Shown here in pieces: positions 58,580 to 64,000 of a stretch of DNA of 64,000 nucleotides. A program made the position numbers and the translations under genes. The notes under the pieces are model-generated. The model searched no databases and was not told the origin of the DNA. It saw only the letters and a list, made by a program, of their open reading frames with translations. Each line of letters begins with the position of its first letter. The stretch's first letter is position 1. Origin of the DNA: F23-B02 sp963620985 (GTDB taxonomy: Bacteria > Bacillota > Clostridia > Oscillospirales > Oscillospiraceae); the NCBI GenBank assembly GCA_963620985.1, contig CAVFCI010000006.1:8157-72156 (forward strand). Reading direction: 5' to 3'.

Positions 58580-59192
58580 TGTGTCCTCCGTTGAGTGAAA
58601 AAATGCAGCCGCAGTATTCCTGACGGTACAGACCGTATTTTTCCGACAGGATTATCGAGCGGTGATTGCCCTCGCGCTTTTTGAATTCCGAGGGCAGCCA
58701 GCTTACATTATATTTTTGCGCGGTCTCGCGGCCTATGGCGTTTATTGCGACGGCATCCTTGCGCGAGGATACAGTCAGCGTCGTGCAGAACCAGTCAAAG
58801 CCCCGCTCCGAGGCGATGCGCGCCGTCTCCTCAAGGCGGATGCGGAAGCATTCAAGGCAGCGTTTGCCCTCCTCGGGCTCATGCTCCAGACCTCTTATGC
58901 GTGAAAAATAGTCCTCGCTGCGCCACGGCAGGATCATAAGCTCCGCCGTCACACCGTCTGCGGCAAGGCAGCCGATGAGCTGCCGCTGCGTGTCAAGGCG
59001 TTTTTCATACTCCGCCTCCGGCCACAGGTTCGGGTTATACCACAGCACCGTGACCTCAAAGTGCTGCGCCAGGAGCTCTATGACTGAGCTTGAGCATGGG
59101 CCGCAGCAGCTGTGCAGCAGTATGCGAGGCTTATCCTCGCCGAAGCCCGCGACGATCTTATCGTATTTTCTGAAAAAGTTTTCTCTGTTCAT
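58572..59192 (-). CDS. queH: epoxyqueuosine reductase QueH
   Basis: The protein has 206 residues. LLHSCCGPCSSS (Cys29, Cys30, Cys33), CLECFRIRLEETA and EYCGCIFS carry the metal/Fe-S cysteines; DWFCTTLTVSSRKD is also conserved. It reduces epoxyqueuosine to queuosine in tRNA (formerly DUF208), replacing QueG. Confidence 0.93.
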   Translation of the reverse strand: MNRENFFRKYDKIVAGFGEDKPRILLHSCCGPCSSSVIELLAQHFEVTVLWYNPNLWPEAEYEKRLDTQRQLIGCLAADGVTAELMILPWRSEDYFSRIRGLEHEPEEGKRCLECFRIRLEETARIASERGFDWFCTTLTVSSRKDAVAINAIGRETAQKYNVSWLPSEFKKREGNHRSIILSEKYGLYRQEYCGCIFSLNGGHNE

Positions 59193-59248
59193 ATCATGCC
59201 TCTGTTGTCTCCGTCAGCGTCTATGCCGTGCGCGCTCCCGCCGACAGT

Positions 59249-59351
59249 CTGACAGTGCTCAAATGCGTTCAGGCAAGGCGAAGGTCGAAGCGCATACTTG
59301 TGTGTATGTGCAAGACCTTCAACGCCGCATGAGCGCATTTGAGCCTGTCAG
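59249..59351. repeat. 103-bp imperfect palindrome (hairpin)
   Basis: The two arms, about 48 nt each, run from CTGACAG-GCTCAAATGCG to its complement, with GGCGAAGGTC / GACCTTCAACGCC inside and only small mismatches. It lies between divergent queH and the metallophosphoesterase gene. It is not coding and has no T-run. The rest of 59193-59497 holds nothing else I recognise. Confidence 0.75.
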
Positions 59352-59497
59352 GAAAGCGTTTTACATTATATATACTTACATTTTACCTGTCAACCAAGCA
59401 GGCCGCTTGTTTGTAAAGTTTGTTTTTGATAGACTTGAATAGGCGACACAAGCATGTCACCTATCAGCTTACACAGAGGAAAAAAGGAGAAAAAAAC

Positions 59498-62209
59498 ATG
59501 AAACTGAGCACTCATATGCGGCGCGGTACGGCGCTGCTGCTTGCCGTGATAATGGCTTGCACGCTGATAACGCCCGCGCTGGCCGCGCAGGACGGCAGCG
59601 ATTCCGACGGCATTGATCTGAAGATCGCCGTCATGAGCGATACGCACTACCTGTCCCCGACCATGATAAAGGGTACGGAGGACTATGTTACGGATCTCAA
59701 CAGCGACAGAAAGCTCTTCACCGAAAGCAGCTATATCAATCTTGAGCTGCTGGACGCGGTGAGGGAGGATAAGCCGGACGTGCTTCTCGTTTCCGGCGAT
59801 CTCACCAAGGACGGCGAGCTGGAGGGGCACAAGGAGTTTGCCGCACGTCTGAAGCAGGTGCAGGAGGATGTGCCCGGCATGAAGGTCTACGTCATAAACG
59901 GCAACCATGACGTCCGCAATTCCGATGCGAAAAACTTCAACACCGCCGACGGCAAGGCCGTTCCCGCGACGCGCACGGAGCCGGAGGATTTTCTTTCCGT
60001 CTACGACTTTGTCTACTCCGACGAGAGCGTAGTCGCCCGCTACACGCCGCCCTCCGGCAAGGAATCCGGCCAGCTTTCCTATGTTGCAAAGCCCTGCGAG
60101 GGGCTGACGCTCATCGTGCTCGACACCTGCTGCTACAGCGCCGACAATACCTCGGACAATGAGGATGAGCACGAGACCCGCGGCGAGATGAGCGATGAGC
60201 TCGTCGAATGGGCTGTCGGACAGATAAAGGCCGCCAAAGCAAGCGGCGACCGCGTCATCGGCATGGCTCACCACGGCTTTATACCGCATTTTTCGATGGA
60301 GCCGGATGTGCTCAAAATGTACCTCGTCGAGGACTACGCCGAGATCTCCGCAAAGCTTGCCGACGCGGGGCTTGAAATGATATTCACAGGCCACATGCAC
60401 GCAAACGACATCGCGGCAATGACGACCGAAAACGGCAATACGCTTTACGATATTGAGACAGGCTCGAATCTCACCTACCCCTCGCCGATGCGCTTTGTGC
60501 AGCTGCGCGAGGTGTCCGGCAGTCTCGTCGCCTCGGTGAATACGCTCAACCACATAGGCCCCGTCACCTACTATAACGCCGTTTCTGGAAAAAGCGAGAC
60601 CATCGCCGACGTGACCGAGTACGGCAGGGAGCACGGGCTCTCCGAGGATATGCTAAAGACGGTCGCCGGAAGCTATGTCGGCAGCTTCCTGAAAAAGCTC
60701 TGTCCGATCGAAACGAGCGTCTCGAAATGGATAAGCAATCGCATAGTCTCCAACATCCAGAGCATCATCTCCGAGGGCGTGAACATCCCCGTCGCGGACG
60801 GTAAGACCCTGCTTGACGCCGTAAACTATATCTATCAGAGCCATCTCGGCGGCGAGGACGACGGCAATTACCCCGCATGGGTGCAGTCCGGACTTGACAA
60901 GGTCAGGGACGGCGAGATACTCGACGAGCTGCTTGCGATCGTCAAGAAGCACGCCTTCGGCGACGCGGTCTCGGCTCTGAAGTTCGATAACTTCTTTACC
61001 CGAGCGGTAAAGGCCAGGATAAACGACTATATCTGCAAGGTCGCAGACTCCATGGGCAACGACTCGAACTTCACCTCGGATAACGACGCGCTGATCGTTT
61101 TAAACGGCAATCTTATCACAACGAACGTCACACTCTCCTGCGGCGCTGCATCCGTGAGCGCTCCCGCCATTATAGACGGCAGCGAGTGCATCGTGTTCCC
61201 GACGCGCATCATGATGCGTGAGCTCTCCGCCAATGGCAAAACCGTCAGCATCGATGCATCCGAGCTCGGCGTGAGCACCGTCAGGGTCTGGGAGCGCGGC
61301 ATGTCGGCTCTGGCAGCGGCTGATAAGGTGAATTTCGTAAGCTCCATGGGCACTGTCGGCTTTGACACGGCAGAGCTTGCAGGTAAAGGCGATGTGAGCA
61401 TCAGCCTCAAGTCCGCCGAGCCCAACGCTGCGCAGAAGCGCGCACTCGGGCAAAAGCTCGTCAGCGCACAGCTGTTTACCGTTTCGGCAGCGGCAGACGG
61501 CGGGGAGCTGAGCACTGCCTGCACTCTCACCGTTCCCGTAAACGGCGATGGCTTTGCCGCGGCAGCAATAGCCGAGGATGGCACAATAAAGTCCACCGGC
61601 AGCAGCATCAGCGCAGGCTCGCTCAGCTGCACGACAGTAAGCGGAGCTCTGACAGCCGTCAGCGTGTTCCCCTTTACCGACGTTCCCTCAGGCGCGTGGT
61701 ACTTCGGCGACGCATACTATGCGTACAACAACGCTCTGTTCGCCGGAACCTCCGATACCGCCTTCTCTCCCGACACCGTCATGACGCGCGCCATGCTCGT
61801 TACCGTGCTGTGGCGCATGGAGGGCAGTCCCAAGGCTGCCGAGCCCACGTTCTCCGATGTGTGCGGCACATGGTGCAGTCAGGCCGTCGGCTGGGCTGCC
61901 GCAAACGGCATCGTAAACGGCTACAGCGAGGATGTTTTCTCCCCGAATGCAGGCATTACACGCGAGCAGATGGCCGCCGTCCTGTATCGCTTTGCAGGCT
62001 TCAAGGGACTCGACGTGTCCGCAGCCGGTGACCTCAGCGGCTTTTCCGATGCCGCAAGCGTCTCCGCCTACGCGCACAGCGCGATGTCATGGGCAGTGGC
62101 CGAGGGCATACTGAGCGGCAATAAGGGCGCTCTCATGCCGGACAGCGGCGCGTCCCGTGCGCAGGTCGCGGCGATCCTCCACCGCTATATCGAGGGCTGC
62201 ATATACTGA
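59498..62209 (+). CDS. secreted metallophosphoesterase with C-terminal SLH domains
   Basis: 903 residues from ATG 59498 (AAAGGAG upstream). Signal peptide ends PALAA (30). Calcineurin-type phosphoesterase: MSDTH (Asp48, His50), VSGDLTKDGE (Asp101), INGNHDVR (Asn136, His137), MAHHGF and GHMHANDIA. Residues about 430-715 are an uncharacterised region with beta-rich parts. Three SLH domains occupy about 725-903 (FTDVPSGAWYFGDAYY, TFSDVCGTWCSQAVGW, GFSDAASVSAYAHSAM). It is a cell-surface phosphoesterase, probably for nucleotides or teichoic-type phosphodiesters; substrate unknown. Confidence 0.92.
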   Translation: MKLSTHMRRGTALLLAVIMACTLITPALAAQDGSDSDGIDLKIAVMSDTHYLSPTMIKGTEDYVTDLNSDRKLFTESSYINLELLDAVREDKPDVLLVSGDLTKDGELEGHKEFAARLKQVQEDVPGMKVYVINGNHDVRNSDAKNFNTADGKAVPATRTEPEDFLSVYDFVYSDESVVARYTPPSGKESGQLSYVAKPCEGLTLIVLDTCCYSADNTSDNEDEHETRGEMSDELVEWAVGQIKAAKASGDRVIGMAHHGFIPHFSMEPDVLKMYLVEDYAEISAKLADAGLEMIFTGHMHANDIAAMTTENGNTLYDIETGSNLTYPSPMRFVQLREVSGSLVASVNTLNHIGPVTYYNAVSGKSETIADVTEYGREHGLSEDMLKTVAGSYVGSFLKKLCPIETSVSKWISNRIVSNIQSIISEGVNIPVADGKTLLDAVNYIYQSHLGGEDDGNYPAWVQSGLDKVRDGEILDELLAIVKKHAFGDAVSALKFDNFFTRAVKARINDYICKVADSMGNDSNFTSDNDALIVLNGNLITTNVTLSCGAASVSAPAIIDGSECIVFPTRIMMRELSANGKTVSIDASELGVSTVRVWERGMSALAAADKVNFVSSMGTVGFDTAELAGKGDVSISLKSAEPNAAQKRALGQKLVSAQLFTVSAAADGGELSTACTLTVPVNGDGFAAAAIAEDGTIKSTGSSISAGSLSCTTVSGALTAVSVFPFTDVPSGAWYFGDAYYAYNNALFAGTSDTAFSPDTVMTRAMLVTVLWRMEGSPKAAEPTFSDVCGTWCSQAVGWAAANGIVNGYSEDVFSPNAGITREQMAAVLYRFAGFKGLDVSAAGDLSGFSDAASVSAYAHSAMSWAVAEGILSGNKGALMPDSGASRAQVAAILHRYIEGCIY

Positions 62210-62233
62210 GAGTGCGCACACTCTCAGTATATG
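62200..62233. terminator. inverted repeat spanning the stop codon of the phosphoesterase gene
   Basis: CATATACTGAGAGTG and its exact complement around CGCA: a 15-bp perfect stem that includes the TGA stop (62207-62209). Probably the transcription terminator, though no T-run follows. Confidence 0.6.
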
Positions 62234-62241
62234 AATCAGAA

Positions 62242-62281
62242 GAAAAAAGCGTATCCGGAACTCGAAAATTCCGGATACGCT
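62242..62281 (-). terminator. end of the rRNA/tRNA operon
   Basis: On the minus strand AGCGTATCCGGAA / TTCCGGATACGCT with an 8-nt loop and TTTTTTCTT, just after tRNA-Trp. Confidence 0.9.
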
Positions 62282-62288
62282 GCTGCTT

Positions 62289-62364
62289 TGGCAGGGGAAG
62301 AAGGCTTCGAACCCTCGGCCTACGGTTTTGGAGACCGCCGCTCTACCAGCTGAGCTATTCCCCT
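62289..62364 (-). tRNA. tRNA-Trp (anticodon CCA)
   Basis: Acceptor AGGGGAA/TTCCCCT, anticodon loop CTCCAAA, discriminator G and encoded CCA. Last gene of the rRNA operon. Confidence 0.96.
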
Positions 62365-62371
62365 ATAAAGT

Positions 62372-62448
62372 TGGTGGGCCTTCAGGGACTCGAACCCCAG
62401 ACCGACCGGTTATGAGCCGGTTGCTCTAACCAACTGAGCTAAAGGCCC
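62372..62448 (-). tRNA. tRNA with anticodon CAT (elongator Met or lysidine-type Ile)
   Basis: Starts GGGCCTTTAGCTCAG, anticodon loop CTCATAA, encoded CCA. Not initiator: it lacks the three G-C pairs and mismatched first base. Elongator Met and tRNA-Ile2 share this anticodon; the resemblance to Bacillus tRNA-Ile(CAT) is notable, so the identity is left open. Confidence 0.93.
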
Positions 62449-62489
62449 TTATATCAGTATTGCCGTCACAAATGTGGCGGCAATACCAT

Positions 62490-62565
<76 letters not shown>

Positions 62566-62600
62566 AAAAGCAAAGGGCTTGACTTGCGCCAAACCCTTCG

Positions 62601-62718
<118 letters not shown>

Positions 62719-62811
62719 TATGGTAAATGACTCATGTCAAATACTACTATAAAATTGACCTCGTGTCAAGAGGAAATTCCCCGTTGGATGTGTACCACAC
62801 ATCCAACGGAG

Positions 62812-62887
62812 TGGTACACCATCAGGGACTCGAACCCTGGACACCCTGATTAAGAGTCAGGTGCTCTACCAGCTGAGCTAATGGTGC
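62812..62887 (-). tRNA. tRNA-Lys (anticodon CTT)
   Basis: Starts GCACCATTAGCTCAGC, anticodon loop CTCTTAA, encoded CCA. Located between 23S and 5S. Confidence 0.96.
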
Positions 62888-62890
62888 ATA

Positions 62891-62965
62891 TGGTGACCCG
62901 TAGGAGAGTCGAACTCCTGATTCAGGCGTGAGAGGCCTACGTCTTAACCACTTGACCAACGGGCC
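62891..62965 (-). tRNA. tRNA-Glu (anticodon CTC)
   Basis: Starts GGCCCGTTGGTCAAG, anticodon loop CTCTCAC, encoded CCA. First tRNA after 23S, 3 bp before tRNA-Lys. Confidence 0.95.
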
Positions 62966-63043
62966 ATATTGATCATAAGGGCATTACACCCTCAAAACTG
63001 AACAGAAAAGATTTTGTTAAGCAAGGCTGCCTGCATAACTGTA

Positions 63044-64000
<957 letters not shown>

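Overview
The window is a piece of a bacterial chromosome, most likely from a spore-forming, anaerobic, gut-type Clostridia (Oscillospirales/Oscillospiraceae-like). The evidence is the Firmicutes ribosomal gene order, SpoIID and both dipicolinate synthase subunits, an [FeFe] hydrogenase-type protein, SLH-domain exported proteins, TPP-riboswitch-controlled ThiT, YlmH, RicT and CarD, and fairly high G+C coding sequence. No plasmid or phage backbone is visible.

Layout. 0-7 kb (+): tail of a DUF362 protein, an EF-G/Tet(M)-like GTPase fused to a YacP/Rae1-type NYN nuclease domain, YlmH, then a ribbon-helix-helix protein and ClpB. 7-10 kb (-): a solitary Cas3 between two kinds of small inverted-repeat elements. 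10-21 kb: asnS and carD (divergent), tRNA-Val with a duplicated 3' end, hydrogenase, a membrane protein, spoIID, dpaAB, thyA-folA-lipoprotein. 21-37.4 kb (-): greA, then one long S10-spc-alpha array from rpsJ to rplQ including secY, adk, map, infA and rpoA. 37.7-45.4 kb: small LysR-type HTH protein, cdd, peptide-type solute-binding lipoprotein, pgeF, secA, then (+) DUF2156 and truA. 45.7-51 kb: rplJL with L10 leader, GH24 lysozyme-SLH protein, and holB-ricT-membrane protein. 51.3-53.7 kb (+): an AT-rich cassette with a secreted caspase-like protein, a lipoprotein, a zinc-ribbon protein and a small membrane protein. 53.7-59.2 kb (-): acpP, jag, yidC, yidD, rnpA, rpmH, thiT, queT, queH. 59.5-62.2 kb (+): metallophosphoesterase-SLH protein. 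62.2-64 kb (-): rRNA/tRNA operon (23S 3' part, Glu, Lys, 5S, Asn, Met/Ile, Trp).

The most interesting signal is at the left end. A translational GTPase of the ribosomal-protection shape, without the Tet(M) tip sequence, carries at its C-terminus the nuclease fold of Rae1, an A-site mRNA endonuclease, and overlaps by 14 bp the gene for YlmH, an RNA-binding protein implicated in ribosome-associated quality control. I infer a ribosome-rescue or mRNA-cleavage module. ClpB lies just downstream behind a possible self-regulating RHH repressor with a perfect palindrome over its -10 box.

Intergenic space is shaped by two families of short non-autonomous elements. Family 1 (three copies, 9.8, 13.1 and 17.3 kb) has terminal inverted repeats that sit at or inside gene 3' ends; at 17.3 kb they supply the stop codons of both spoIID and dpaB. 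Family 2 (7.2 and 45.5 kb) has terminal repeats that are themselves palindromes. All functional calls are from reading sequence and motifs; no database search was run.
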